Notes: a model not told the origin generated them from the letters alone. A stretch of DNA of 64,000 nt from Oscillospiraceae bacterium (GCA_017518255.1 JAFWVK010000040.1:62001-126000); one strand, 5' to 3'; shown: positions 36,162-45,404, counted from the first letter of the stretch. Translations and numbers: made by a program.

Positions 36162-36605
36162 ATGTCCGAAAAACAAAGAAACTGGGTTGTTGTTGACACC
36201 TCCGTTCTGCCGGAAGTAATTATGAAAACCCTGACTGTGAAACGGATGCTCGCGAACCGCGAAGAAAAAAGTTCATCTGCTGCCTGCCGTGCCGTCGGTA
36301 TCTCCCGGAGTGCATTTTATAAATACCGGGATTCGGTTTTTGTATACGAGGAACAAATGCGGGAGCATATTTTCACAGTTTATATGAGGCTGCATGATGT
36401 TTCAGGCGTTCTCTCCGGTGTTCTGCATATTTTGACAGATGCAAAGGCAAATATTCTGACACTGAATCAAAGCATTCCGGTTGACGGTGCAGCAACTGTT
36501 ACCGTATCATTCCGGCTTCAGGATTCCGCCATGATCTCTGCTCTTTGCAGTACACTGACAGAACAAAAAGGCGTAGTTGAAGTTCGCCTGCTCTCCGGTT
36601 CATAA
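36162..36605 (+). CDS. ACT-domain protein, PheB/UPF0735 type
   Basis: 147 residues from ATG 36162 (AGGAAGGAG upstream). Helix-turn-helix-like N-terminal half (VKRMLANREEKSSSAACRAVGISRSAFYKYRDSVF) and a C-terminal ACT domain (about 75-145, VYMRLHDVSGVLSGVLHILTDAKANILTLNQSIP). This pair defines the PheB/UPF0735 family, usually next to homoserine or aromatic amino-acid genes. The adjacent hom supports a role in sensing an amino acid and regulating the pathway; the ligand is not known. Confidence 0.9.
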   Translation: MSEKQRNWVVVDTSVLPEVIMKTLTVKRMLANREEKSSSAACRAVGISRSAFYKYRDSVFVYEEQMREHIFTVYMRLHDVSGVLSGVLHILTDAKANILTLNQSIPVDGAATVTVSFRLQDSAMISALCSTLTEQKGVVEVRLLSGS

Positions 36606-36651
36606 AATTTATAAGGAAATGAGGGAAAGGCTTCCGCAGAAGCCAAGAATT

Positions 36652-37902
36652 ATGAAAAAATTTGCAGTTTTAGGTTACGGAACAGTCGGCTCCGGTGTTG
36701 TTCAGCTGTTCCACAAAAACAGAGCACAGATTGAGGAAAAAGCAGGCTCAAAAATGGAGCTTGCGTATATACTGGATCTCAGAGAATTCCCGGACTCCCC
36801 TTATGCGGATAAGTTCGTCAAATCCATTGATGCGATACTTGCAGATAAGGAAATCACTGTGGTTGCAGAATGCATGGGCGGCATTGAACCTGCATTTTCA
36901 TATCTGAAACAGTGCCTTCAGCATGAAATCAGCGTTGTAACCTCTAACAAAGAACTGATTGCCCAAAAAGGTGCGGAACTGCTTGCAGAAGCAAAAGCAC
37001 ATTCCTGCAACTGCTTCTTTGAGGCGTCTGTCGGCGGTGCAATCCCGATCATTCGCCCGCTGCACCGATGCCTTGCCGCAAACAACATTTCCGCAATTTA
37101 CGGCATTCTGAACGGAACAACCAACTATATTCTCAATAAAATGCTGACAGACGGTATGCGCTTTGAGGAAGCTCTGGAAAAAGCACAGAAGCACGGTTAT
37201 GCGGAACGCGAACCGAGCGCAGATGTTGACGGACATGATGCCTGCCGTAAAATCTGCATTCTTTCCTCGCTTGCTTTCGGAAAGCATGTATATCCTGAGA
37301 GCGTCTATACGGAAGGAATCCGGAATATTTCACTGGAGGATGCTGCTGCTGCCGATGAGCTGGACGGCGCAGTGAAACTGATTGCATCTGTCACCAAACT
37401 GGAAAACGGAAAAATTCTTCCCGCTGTTATGCCGATGTTTGTCCCGCACGAGAACCTGATTTCCCGTGTTGACGGCGTATTTAACTGCGTAGAAGTCTGC
37501 GGCGATGCGATTGACCGTGCATACTTCACAGGAAGAGGCGCCGGTAAAATGCCGACTGCAAGCGCCGTTATGGGCGATGTCATTGAAGCGGCAAAACATC
37601 ATAAAACAGTATTCTCACAATTCTGGGTGGATGCCGGCACACAGGATTTCATTGCAGGAATTGATGAGCTGGAAAGCGGATTATTTATCCGATTTGAAGC
37701 CGCACAGGATGTCGAAACACTGCAAGCAAAGCTCTCAGAGATTCTGAATGAAATCGGTCATGAAAATGCTGCACTGGATGTGATCGAAAACGCTTGTGTG
37801 ATTCCGGACAAACTGAACAGCCAGGAACGTAAAGAGATTCTTGAAAAACTCAACAGCATTGGCATAAAACCTGCACACTGGATGCCGGTTATGGATGCAT
37901 AA
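36652..37902 (+). CDS. hom: Homoserine dehydrogenase
   Basis: 416 residues from ATG 36652, where the family N-terminus begins (KKFAVLGYGTVGSGVV, NAD(P)-binding GxGxxG). Reduces aspartate semialdehyde to homoserine for Thr and Met. Other blocks: VTSNKELIAQKG, FFEASVGGAIPIIRPL, ILNGTTNYILNKM, ADVDGHDACRKICILS, and a C-terminal ACT-like region (about 335-410). Between GAGGGAAAGG and the ATG lies a small hairpin GGCTT-CCGCAG-AAGCC, which would bring the ribosome site closer when folded. Second gene after the ACT protein. Confidence 0.95.
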   Translation: MKKFAVLGYGTVGSGVVQLFHKNRAQIEEKAGSKMELAYILDLREFPDSPYADKFVKSIDAILADKEITVVAECMGGIEPAFSYLKQCLQHEISVVTSNKELIAQKGAELLAEAKAHSCNCFFEASVGGAIPIIRPLHRCLAANNISAIYGILNGTTNYILNKMLTDGMRFEEALEKAQKHGYAEREPSADVDGHDACRKICILSSLAFGKHVYPESVYTEGIRNISLEDAAAADELDGAVKLIASVTKLENGKILPAVMPMFVPHENLISRVDGVFNCVEVCGDAIDRAYFTGRGAGKMPTASAVMGDVIEAAKHHKTVFSQFWVDAGTQDFIAGIDELESGLFIRFEAAQDVETLQAKLSEILNEIGHENAALDVIENACVIPDKLNSQERKEILEKLNSIGIKPAHWMPVMDA

Positions 37903-37908
37903 AATCAG

Positions 37909-37940
37909 CCCCCGTAAGCAGACTCAAATGCTTACGGGGG
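37909..37940 (+). terminator. GC-rich hairpin after hom
   Basis: 12-bp stem CCCCCGTAAGCA/TGCTTACGGGGG without a T tail; it precedes the stronger terminator at 37965. Confidence 0.5.
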
Positions 37941-37964
37941 TCAATAATATAATACAGCAAACGC

Positions 37965-37998
37965 AAAAAATCCCGTGCATAAAAGCACGGGATTTTTT
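37965..37998. terminator. Bidirectional terminator
   Basis: Stem AAAAAATCCCGTGC/GCACGGGATTTTTT between hom and the convergent SpoIID-like gene. Confidence 0.85.
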
Positions 37999-38084
37999 CT
38001 CATCTTCAAAAAAACAACGGTTAAAGATATCTGAAACCAAGCCGTAAAACATGTTAATCAACAAGTTCATTCAAAAGATCAGTT

Positions 38085-39368
38085 TCAGTATACAAATTCA
38101 AACTTCGGGGATTTCAGACCAAGAACAGTACGCAGTTCATTGCCCTTCACACGAACTTGCCCGCCGATCACGGCATTGGCTACATAGCCGCCGTCACCGT
38201 ACTCAAGTTTAATCCAATCATATGGGTTGCCTGTCAACTGAACATGGTAAGCATTCTGAAGCTTGGATTTGAGCGTGGAAACTGAATATTCTTTGGAACA
38301 ACGGTAATTCGGATCAGATGTTTCATCATGCGCAACGGGGACACTGACCAGGTAAGGAATACTTCCGTAGAAAATATCTTCGCAGGAAGCGGTCGCGCCG
38401 CCGCTGGATGCATAAAACGTGGTTAGAGCCGGTGCATTATCATAATAAACTGCAATACCAAGCACCGACCGAACGGCATCTACAACTCTCTTTGGCGGGT
38501 TCGCTTTACAGATCATTCCGGCACCTTTTCCGTTATAGAGGTAGAAGGTATAAGCTGCGACTGCCTGTGCTTTAATTGCTTCGATTGAAAAGTTTGAACC
38601 CATCTCGTTATAACAAATCTGCGAAATAATAGAAACGACTGTGTCCGTTTTTCCGCCGACTGTCATATAATCATTTTCAGATACATTGCGCTTTACAAGC
38701 GTAGTACCCGGATAATAAAAACTAAGGATCCGGTCGTACGTCCAGCCATCATACATAGCATAAAAATTTGCGCCGTTCTGACTCATACCAACGCCGTGTC
38801 CGTATCCGGACGAATAAAACACGACGCTGTCGGAATCCGCTTTAACACTTTTGGCAGTTGTTGCAGCAGGTTCCGATACAGTTGTAGTTACAGTCGTAGT
38901 GACTGTTTCAACACTACTGGTTACTGTATTTATATTAATTCTATTTTCAATATGCTCATCAAACTCAATACTATCATTGAATTCAACAATATCATTCTGA
39001 GAAATAGTGGTATCTGTTGTCACTGCAGTGGTCATCGTAAGCGGGTCGTCCGGCTCCGTGTACGCTGCCTCGTAACTGATCAGCGACAGGCTTCCTTCGT
39101 ATTCACTTTTCTCTGCCTTCGACCAATCAGCAACATGATATTCGTCTGCACCCGATAATTCAGGGTTGCTATTTTCAGAGAGGGTTTCGGAAGCGGCGTG
39201 TAAATCCGAATCCTCCGCCGGAACTCCGATCATAGCGGCATACGCAATATTGGCAGCTCTTGAGCGCTGCGAAGCAATTCTGTCGCCCTGCATCTCACAT
39301 GTACTGGTGAGACACAGTGCCATTGAAACCAGAATCGCAACGCGGTTTCTTCGCGTTCGAGCTTGCAT
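38085..39368 (-). CDS. SpoIID/LytB-domain protein with permuted motif order
   Basis: 427 residues from ATG 39368 (TTGGAGAG upstream); a frame start 27 bases earlier lacks a ribosome site. Signal or anchor helix about 9-24, then a Thr/Ser/Asp-rich linker to about 180. SpoIID proteins are lytic transglycosylases acting on stripped peptidoglycan. Here YGHGVGMSQNGA and ILSFYYPGT (190-222), which normally end the domain, come before the catalytic block YNEMGSNFSIEAIKAQAVAAYTF (253-275, Glu255) and the ASSGGATASCEDIF segment near 318. Last gene after the sortase on the minus strand, with a 385-base gap. Confidence 0.8.
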   Translation of the reverse strand: MQARTRRNRVAILVSMALCLTSTCEMQGDRIASQRSRAANIAYAAMIGVPAEDSDLHAASETLSENSNPELSGADEYHVADWSKAEKSEYEGSLSLISYEAAYTEPDDPLTMTTAVTTDTTISQNDIVEFNDSIEFDEHIENRININTVTSSVETVTTTVTTTVSEPAATTAKSVKADSDSVVFYSSGYGHGVGMSQNGANFYAMYDGWTYDRILSFYYPGTTLVKRNVSENDYMTVGGKTDTVVSIISQICYNEMGSNFSIEAIKAQAVAAYTFYLYNGKGAGMICKANPPKRVVDAVRSVLGIAVYYDNAPALTTFYASSGGATASCEDIFYGSIPYLVSVPVAHDETSDPNYRCSKEYSVSTLKSKLQNAYHVQLTGNPYDWIKLEYGDGGYVANAVIGGQVRVKGNELRTVLGLKSPKFEFVY

Positions 39369-39753
39369 AGTTTCTCTCCAATTATTCAATCTCACCGGTG
39401 AAAACCGGCTTTATTTCCCCAAGATTGGTGTGGGGATTCTGTCTAATCGTTTATGTCGCTCCTTTCGACGGAATATGAATACCCGTTTCATATAACCGTG
39501 CGCACCCATATCCTTATGAGTAACTTGATCAGATTCAGATGAATCTGTTAAAATTTTTATCTCTCGCTGCCTATATTCATATTGCGGATTCGTGCGCCGC
39601 AGGGAGTTCTGCGTTCCGGCCGGGCTGTTCGCTCACAGCCGAAAAACAATATGATGCAGCTGTAACGTCAGCAAAATCATCCTTCGGCAAAGAAAACAAG
39701 TCCGTTTTAACATTGCCGATATCCGGTTAAGCTTCCGTAATAAATCTGAAAAA
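39369..39753 (-). other. Long untranslated gap/leader before the SpoIID-like gene
   Basis: 385 bases between the sortase stop and the SpoIID-like start. On the minus strand it holds several hairpins (TCGGCAA...TTGCCGA near 39720-39680, GGCTGT-GAGCGA-ACAGCC, CGCAG-AACTCC-CTGCG). A short frame of about 32 codons lies near 39510-39410 without a good ribosome site. I cannot match the leader to ydaO, cobalamin or another known riboswitch. Confidence 0.4.
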
Positions 39754-41313
39754 TTATTCCGAGTCCGGTCCGTATGGAACGAACTTTGAGGAATCAAAAT
39801 TAAACGGATGACCGTATCTGTTATAATACTGGTTGGTATACAGAATATTGTCATTCAATGTGGCATTATCTGTACCCTCGTTAAGGTCTTCGCCGGCACG
39901 GACACGTCTGCACATCAGTATCAGTTTGGCATTGGCATGCAATCCGTGGCAAGTGTAAAGCGTCAGGATCGGATCCCCATACTTCACGTCAACATTTGTG
40001 TTTATGCTCGTGCGTTTTTTTGCATTATTTACATACTCATAGAACTGGTCTTCATTCTCAAAGTCCAGTGTATTCCAGCAGTCAAAGGCGTATTCGGATG
40101 AAAAGTCTTCTCCGTCAACGACAAAAATCGCAAAGATTTTATATTCGTATGAATTATAAAGAGAGTGGAGTTCAACGATCGGATGTTTCATATAATAAGA
40201 AGGATTTTTATAATAATTCCGAAGACTTCCGAACATCGTCTGGTTATTCATATTATGCCCGTAGATCAGAAGATTGTCCGAGTTGTCTACGACGCGGCGG
40301 TGATCAGACACCTCGTCGAAATGGCATCTGTAATCCATAAAGATACAGCCTGACTTGGAGCTCTCCTGATGGAACGTGCGATAAAGATAATAATTATTCA
40401 TATTGATATTGATGTCTTTAGATTTTTTCTGAACGACCGGATAACTGACCATAGTATCCTTGATACGGATATAGCCGACCAGATCCGGGTTCTGGCTGTA
40501 GAACTGATTATAAATTTCGTTATAATCCAGATACTCTACCGGTTCGTGCGTGACAGGATCGTCAACATAAGTCGGAGCAGTAAAGCCTCTGTTGTTCATG
40601 GTTTCTTCAAACCGTGTCTGCATTGCGGCATACTCCTTTTTTGCCTGATACAGATCAATATAGTAACTGCTGATCAGGAAAGTGCATACGCCCACAACAA
40701 CGACGGCGGCAGAAAAAATGATTTTCCGCAGCCCCTCAAAGATTGAATCACCACGCCATGGTATAAAAATCTTCAGAACATCTGTAACCGTATATCGCTT
40801 GCGTTTCTTCTTTTTACTCTTCTTCGGCTTTTGTTTTGATCCGGATTCCGCCTTCCCCGCCGACTTAGTGTCCGTCTCCGGGTTCAGCTTTCTCTTTCTC
40901 GCCGCATTCGCCTTCGGCACAGCCTCTTGCCGCTCCGAACGATTTGTCCGTGCGGTTGAATCCGAGTTTTCCGAAGAATGCACTGCACGCAGCTTTTCCG
41001 GATGAAGCCGACGCTGTTCCGCCTCGATTTCTTCCAGCACTGCTGCTACACCGGTCCGATCGGTGCTTTCTGACCCGTTTTTCGTCCGGATTTCCAGATC
41101 GGCTATCTCACGTTTCGCTTCCGTTTCCGCATGTCCTGCGGTGCCCTTCAGCAATTTTCGCGATGCATACGACCTTTGTCCTCCGGCGTTTCCGGAATTC
41201 GACCGTGCATTTGCACGCTCAGCACTTGTTTCGGTTTTTCTGTTCCGATTGCGGCTGCCGTCAAGCATACCGTTCTCATCCCAGCCGGTTTCTCGGTTAT
41301 GATACTGATTCAT
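39754..41313 (-). CDS. Class B sortase with long cytoplasmic N-terminal extension
   Basis: 519 residues. The first 190 are hydrophilic, highly charged and probably disordered, ending in a Lys-rich stretch (KQKPKKSKKKKRKR); a transmembrane helix follows (about 197-217), then the sortase domain. Catalytic residues: His353 in IYGHNM, Cys455 in LTLYTCHG, Arg469/470 in LILMCRRVR. The class B features include the long helix insertion before the Cys. Typical SrtB is about 250 residues, so the extension is the odd part. Start ATG 41313 has TGGAGG. Sortases attach proteins covalently to the wall; in ruminococci SrtB-type enzymes anchor cellulosome scaffoldins, which is suggestive here. Confidence 0.9.
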   Translation of the reverse strand: MNQYHNRETGWDENGMLDGSRNRNRKTETSAERANARSNSGNAGGQRSYASRKLLKGTAGHAETEAKREIADLEIRTKNGSESTDRTGVAAVLEEIEAEQRRLHPEKLRAVHSSENSDSTARTNRSERQEAVPKANAARKRKLNPETDTKSAGKAESGSKQKPKKSKKKKRKRYTVTDVLKIFIPWRGDSIFEGLRKIIFSAAVVVVGVCTFLISSYYIDLYQAKKEYAAMQTRFEETMNNRGFTAPTYVDDPVTHEPVEYLDYNEIYNQFYSQNPDLVGYIRIKDTMVSYPVVQKKSKDININMNNYYLYRTFHQESSKSGCIFMDYRCHFDEVSDHRRVVDNSDNLLIYGHNMNNQTMFGSLRNYYKNPSYYMKHPIVELHSLYNSYEYKIFAIFVVDGEDFSSEYAFDCWNTLDFENEDQFYEYVNNAKKRTSINTNVDVKYGDPILTLYTCHGLHANAKLILMCRRVRAGEDLNEGTDNATLNDNILYTNQYYNRYGHPFNFDSSKFVPYGPDSE

Positions 41314-41419
41314 TAGAACGCCTCCATCAACTGCAAATTCTTTCTGTTTCCGGACGGTACAGAAGACGCACGGTCCTTCACAGTGTATTTGCGCAGATTA
41401 TCCGCTCAGTCGGATATGT

Positions 41420-41974
41420 TCACCCGTTCGAGCGCAATAATTGTTCCGCAATCTGAAACACGCATAACGCAGTCATGTAACGGATCATGCTGCGATCCGA
41501 ACCGGGAATCTCAAAGAGTCTCAGTCGGGCAGCAGTCACCTGACCCTGATAAGCGAAGCCGGCATATACAGTTCCAACGGGAGTATCCGCGGAACCGCCG
41601 CCGGGTCCGGCGAGTCCGGTTACTGATAAACAGAGATCTGCACCGGAGCGATGCATCAAGCCCTCTGCCATTGCATAGGCAGTCTGTCGGCTCACAGCAC
41701 CGTACTGTGCAAGAACACCGGACGGAACATGAAGCAAGTCTTGCTTCATCCGATCAGAGTAGGTGCAAACACCCAGTTCAAAAACCTGTGATGCGCCTGG
41801 CACTGATGTAATACGTTCAGAGAGCAGGCCTCCCGTGAGGCTTTCGCCTGTAGCCACAGTTTTCCTATTCTCCATTAGATATTGTACTACATTCAGGACT
41901 GCTTTGTCAAGTTCACCGCGCATAATTTCGTCATCATGCCCATATTCAGCTTTTACAACGTCGGTAATATTCAT
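41420..41974 (-). CDS. pncC: CinA C-terminal-type nicotinamide-nucleotide amidase
   Basis: 184 residues comprising only the CinA C-terminal (PncC) domain: VATGESLTGGLLSERITSVPGAS, YSDRMKQDLLHV, LAQYGAVSRQTAYAMAEG, SVTGLAGPGGGSADTPVGTVYAGFA. PncC deamidates NMN to nicotinate mononucleotide for NAD recycling. The first 25 residues are not part of the domain. 35 bases downstream of thiI on the same strand. Confidence 0.9.
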   Translation of the reverse strand: MNITDVVKAEYGHDDEIMRGELDKAVLNVVQYLMENRKTVATGESLTGGLLSERITSVPGASQVFELGVCTYSDRMKQDLLHVPSGVLAQYGAVSRQTAYAMAEGLMHRSGADLCLSVTGLAGPGGGSADTPVGTVYAGFAYQGQVTAARLRLFEIPGSDRSMIRYMTALCVFQIAEQLLRSNG

Positions 41975-42009
41975 GTTTTCACCAACTTTTCAACGGATTG
42001 TAAAAAATG

Positions 42010-43221
42010 TTAAAACCCGTTTGCTTCCGATATATGCTGCGCAAATATTTTCTTCTCGGCATGCAGCACTGCCTCATCGACAAGCGGTGCAAAATCGAAT
42101 TCCGCCTGTGCTGCCGCGACATCCTCCGGGTGCGGTCTGAGCTTCGGATGACGCGGCGTAAAGACGGTACAGCAGTCCTCATAGGGCTGTATCGAAATAT
42201 CAAATGTATCAATCTTCCGTGCAAGATCAACGATCTCCACCTTGTCCATACCGATCAGCGGCCGAAGAACCGGCATCGTTGCAACAGCATCCGTACAGGC
42301 AAGCGCAGGAAGTGTCTGACTTGCGACCTGACCGAGGCTTTCACCGGTGACAATTGCACCGCAGTCATCGCGTTCGGCAAGCCGGCAGGCAATCTCCATC
42401 ATCAGCCTGCGCATAATAATTGTAAAATATTCCTCAGGGCAGTTTCTCTGAATCTGCTCCTGAATTTCGGTAAACGGCACACAGTAAAAGGCGATGCTTC
42501 CGCACCAGGGAGTCAGCTTTTCACAGAGCTGCTCCACCTTCAGGCGCGCACGCTCTGACGTATAGGGCGGGCTGGCAAAGTGGCACGCCGTGATGCGCAG
42601 ACCGCGCTTCGCCATCATGTATGCTGCAACCGGGCTGTCAATTCCGCCCGAAAGCAGAAGCATTGCATTACCTGCCGTTCCGACCGGCAGACCTCCCGCG
42701 CCCTTTTCCCGCGCAGCATGAACATATGCATTTGTATCCCGGATTTCGACCGTTACCGTCACATCCGGTTCATTGACATTGACGCTCAGATGCGGATAAT
42801 GTTCAAGCAGAATTCCGCCGAGTTCTGCACAGATCTGCGGCGATTTCATTGGGAAAGCTTTATCCGAACGCTTCGCCTCGACCTTAAAGGTCTTTGCATG
42901 TGAAAGTGCGTCTTCGAGATACGGGACCGCACGCTCTGTAATATCGGCAAAATCTTTTTCACAGGTCAGCGCTTTGCTGAGCGCGGCAATACCGAAAATC
43001 TTTTTCAGGCGCGGCATTGCTGCATCCAGCAGCTCTCCGGCAGACTCATCGCTGCCTGATTCCGGCGTAATATATATAGTTGACTGCGCCTTCGCATACG
43101 AAAATTTTCCGATCTGCTTTAACCGGTAACGGATATTCCGCAGCAGAACATCCTCAAACGTGCTGCGGTTCTGCCCTTTCAGCGCCATTTCACCGTATTT
43201 TACAAGAATAATTTCTCTCAT
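42010..43221 (-). CDS. thiI: tRNA 4-thiouridine synthase ThiI
   Basis: 403 residues. Adenylates U8 of tRNA and transfers sulfur to it; may also feed thiamine synthesis. N-terminal ferredoxin-like region and THUMP domain (about 1-165), then PP-loop LLLSGGIDSPVAAYMMAKRG (about 185-205), then GESLGQVASQTL and PVLRPLIGMDKVEI. There is no C-terminal rhodanese domain, as in most Firmicutes, where a dedicated cysteine desulfurase supplies sulfur. Such a desulfurase lies upstream in the same gene run. Confidence 0.96.
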   Translation of the reverse strand: MREIILVKYGEMALKGQNRSTFEDVLLRNIRYRLKQIGKFSYAKAQSTIYITPESGSDESAGELLDAAMPRLKKIFGIAALSKALTCEKDFADITERAVPYLEDALSHAKTFKVEAKRSDKAFPMKSPQICAELGGILLEHYPHLSVNVNEPDVTVTVEIRDTNAYVHAAREKGAGGLPVGTAGNAMLLLSGGIDSPVAAYMMAKRGLRITACHFASPPYTSERARLKVEQLCEKLTPWCGSIAFYCVPFTEIQEQIQRNCPEEYFTIIMRRLMMEIACRLAERDDCGAIVTGESLGQVASQTLPALACTDAVATMPVLRPLIGMDKVEIVDLARKIDTFDISIQPYEDCCTVFTPRHPKLRPHPEDVAAAQAEFDFAPLVDEAVLHAEKKIFAQHISEANGF

Positions 43222-43254
43222 TTCGCCATCCTCAACTTTATATAAAATATCTGT

Positions 43255-43692
43255 TCACGGAAGCGGTTTCTGCATAAAGATCATGCCCGCTTCCTGTTGG
43301 AATCCGTTTTTCAGATAGAATTTCTCGCTCGGAAAGCCCTTTGTCGTCAGCAGAACAATCCTGACGATTCCCTCTGCGGAAAGCTCAGTGATTATGTGAT
43401 GCAGCATTTTGCTGCCGATACCGGTCCGCTGCATCTCCGGCGATACACAGAATTCGTCAATCATGAATTCTGCACCTGTCAGATAGGTCAATCTTCTGCC
43501 GATCAGAAGAGCGGTCATTTTGCCGTCCTGTTCACTGACCCATCCCGCAGAATTCGGCGTGCCTGTCAGCTCTGCAATGCGGGTCTCCGCGAGGCGAAGG
43601 CTCCATTCCTCATTCCAAGGCTCTGCTGCAAATGCCGCACGGAACAGCTCTGCACATCCGCGAAGGTCGTGCAGCGTGTATTGTCTGAACAA
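43255..43692 (-). CDS. GNAT N-acetyltransferase
   Basis: 145 residues. GNAT fold with FRQYTLHDLRGCAELFRAAFAAEPWNEEW at the start, VSPEMQRTGIGSKMLHHII as acetyl-CoA loop (about 88-106), and FYLKNGFQQEAGMIFM at the end. Substrate unknown. 33 bases before thiI in the minus-strand run. Confidence 0.88.
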   Translation of the reverse strand: MFRQYTLHDLRGCAELFRAAFAAEPWNEEWSLRLAETRIAELTGTPNSAGWVSEQDGKMTALLIGRRLTYLTGAEFMIDEFCVSPEMQRTGIGSKMLHHIITELSAEGIVRIVLLTTKGFPSEKFYLKNGFQQEAGMIFMQKPLP

Positions 43693-43706
43693 TCTGTCAT
43701 CCTCCG

Positions 43707-44201
43707 TTAATCATAGTAATATTCGACAAGAAGCAAAGCGACCGAAAGCGCAGTAATGAACAAAGAGAAAAGTGCAAGCGTAAAATAGCTGCATCTGACC
43801 TTCCGCGGCTCTCCGGAAACCTCCGGCACTGCATAGCGCGGATCGGTAAAATAAAACACGCCGCGGTGCTTCCGTTCATACCGAATCTGCACCTTCGTCC
43901 CCTTTTGCATCAGCTCCGGCGCATACATATCGAGCTGCTTCCTGATCGGATAAGTTGCAAGCTGTCCGGTATATTTTTTTCCGGATTCTAAGGAATAGTT
44001 CGCATAGATTGTCGCTTTTGCTTCTTCCTTCGGAGACCAAAGCCACTTCTTTTTGAATTGCACAAAAGCAATCTCCGCCTCAGTTTCAACCGTATCCTTC
44101 AGAATACGCGGATGCTCCGACTGCCATTTCAGCTTCCAGATATAAACCAGCATTCCGATTGTAACCGCAAGCCGGATATAAGCCTCAATCAGATCTTTCA
44201 T
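43707..44201 (-). CDS. Two-helix membrane protein of unknown function
   Basis: 164 residues with a transmembrane helix at each end (about 8-24 and 138-160) and a soluble middle (about 30-125) that may be a small beta-barrel (RILKDTVETEAEIAFVQF, ...GTKVQIRYERKHRGVFYF), like the DUF3592 style of fold, though I cannot assign it firmly. Placed between the cysteine desulfurase and the acetyltransferase genes with gaps of under 30 bases. Confidence 0.7.
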   Translation of the reverse strand: MKDLIEAYIRLAVTIGMLVYIWKLKWQSEHPRILKDTVETEAEIAFVQFKKKWLWSPKEEAKATIYANYSLESGKKYTGQLATYPIRKQLDMYAPELMQKGTKVQIRYERKHRGVFYFTDPRYAVPEVSGEPRKVRCSYFTLALFSLFITALSVALLLVEYYYD

Positions 44202-44228
44202 ATCTCCGCTCTCCGCATTTCATCAAGA

Positions 44229-45365
44229 TCAGCGTTTATGTACCAGCCGTTCCTGCGCTTCTTTCAGCGCCTCGCAAAGGGCTGTCACGTCCTCCGGCGT
44301 ATTTTCCGCGCAGAAGCTGACCCGGATTGTACTGTCCGCCAGATCGGGCTTGACGCCGAACTGCTCCAGAACGCCGCTCTGTTTTCCTTTTGAACAGGCA
44401 GAACCGCTCGAAACAGAAATTCCTTTCTCCGATAAGAAATGCAGAACAGTTTCCGAACGCAGTCCGCGTACTGCAAAGCTCAGAATATAAGGGGAACCGT
44501 CTGACGGAGAATTCACGGATATACCGCCGGCTTTCTCCAGACCTGCAATCAGTTCCGAGCGCAGATTTCCGACATATTCAGCACGCGCGGTTACTGTTTC
44601 AGACAACTCTGCCGCCGCTGCACCGAACCCGGCAATCAGCGGAACGGACTCCGTACCCGGACGGATACTCCCCTCCTGCTCGCCGCCCTTCATCAGCGGA
44701 AACAGACGGATTCTTTTTTTCCGGTAAAGCGCTCCGACGCCTTTGCATGCATGAACCTTGTGGCCGCTGACTGTCAGAAGATCGGCATGCAGCTTTTCCG
44801 GACTGACCGGCAGTTTCAGGAATCCCTGTACCGCATCACAGTGCTTTATGATATGCGGATATTCCCGTGCGATCATCGCAAAAGTCTGCTGCACCGGAAG
44901 AACTGCGCCGGTTTCATTATTCACCAGCATCATGCTGACAAGGCAGGTATTCTCATCGGCTGCGGCTGCAATATCTTCTGCACGCAGGATGCCGTCCGCA
45001 TCCGGTGCAATCCGCACAACCTCAAAGCCCTGTTCCTCCAGCATATCAAATGCGCCGCGGACGGACGCATGTTCAACGGTTGTCGTAATAACCTTCTTTT
45101 TCCGTTTTCCGTAGGCGCCGGCAGCACCCCGGACTGCAAGATGATTGCTCTCCGTTGCACCGGATGTAAAAATCAGTGCCGATGGTTCACATCCGAGCGC
45201 AGCTGCAAGCTGCCCTCTTGCACACTCCATTCTGAGCTGTGCTTCCAGACCGACCCGATGTAACGAAGAAGGATTTCCCCAGCTGATCCGCATAGCTTCC
45301 GTCATCGCCGCAATACATGCTTCTCCCGGACGAGTCGTAGCTGCGGAATCCAGATAAATTGACAT
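44229..45365 (-). CDS. Cysteine desulfurase (NifS/IscS family)
   Basis: 378 residues. PLP enzyme that takes sulfur from cysteine as a persulfide. Start MSIYLDSAATTRP; IFTSGATESNHLAV; PLP lysine in VSGHKVHACKGVG; acceptor Cys in SSGSACSKGKQSG near 327; IRPGTESVPLIAGFG. In Firmicutes a NifS-type enzyme paired with ThiI (NifZ-ThiI) supplies tRNA thiolation, which fits this gene run. First gene of the run, with a promoter just upstream. Confidence 0.94.
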   Translation of the reverse strand: MSIYLDSAATTRPGEACIAAMTEAMRISWGNPSSLHRVGLEAQLRMECARGQLAAALGCEPSALIFTSGATESNHLAVRGAAGAYGKRKKKVITTTVEHASVRGAFDMLEEQGFEVVRIAPDADGILRAEDIAAAADENTCLVSMMLVNNETGAVLPVQQTFAMIAREYPHIIKHCDAVQGFLKLPVSPEKLHADLLTVSGHKVHACKGVGALYRKKRIRLFPLMKGGEQEGSIRPGTESVPLIAGFGAAAAELSETVTARAEYVGNLRSELIAGLEKAGGISVNSPSDGSPYILSFAVRGLRSETVLHFLSEKGISVSSGSACSKGKQSGVLEQFGVKPDLADSTIRVSFCAENTPEDVTALCEALKEAQERLVHKR

Positions 45366-45404
45366 ATCAGCGTTTTCTCACTCCTGTTTTCCGAATTTGA
45401 TTCT

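Noticed and set aside
39369-39753. ydaO (c-di-AMP) riboswitch upstream of the SpoIID-like gene
   Set aside because: Only a short AATCCG-like match exists; the conserved GGGGA(A)CC and GTCAGCTAACCTC blocks are absent.
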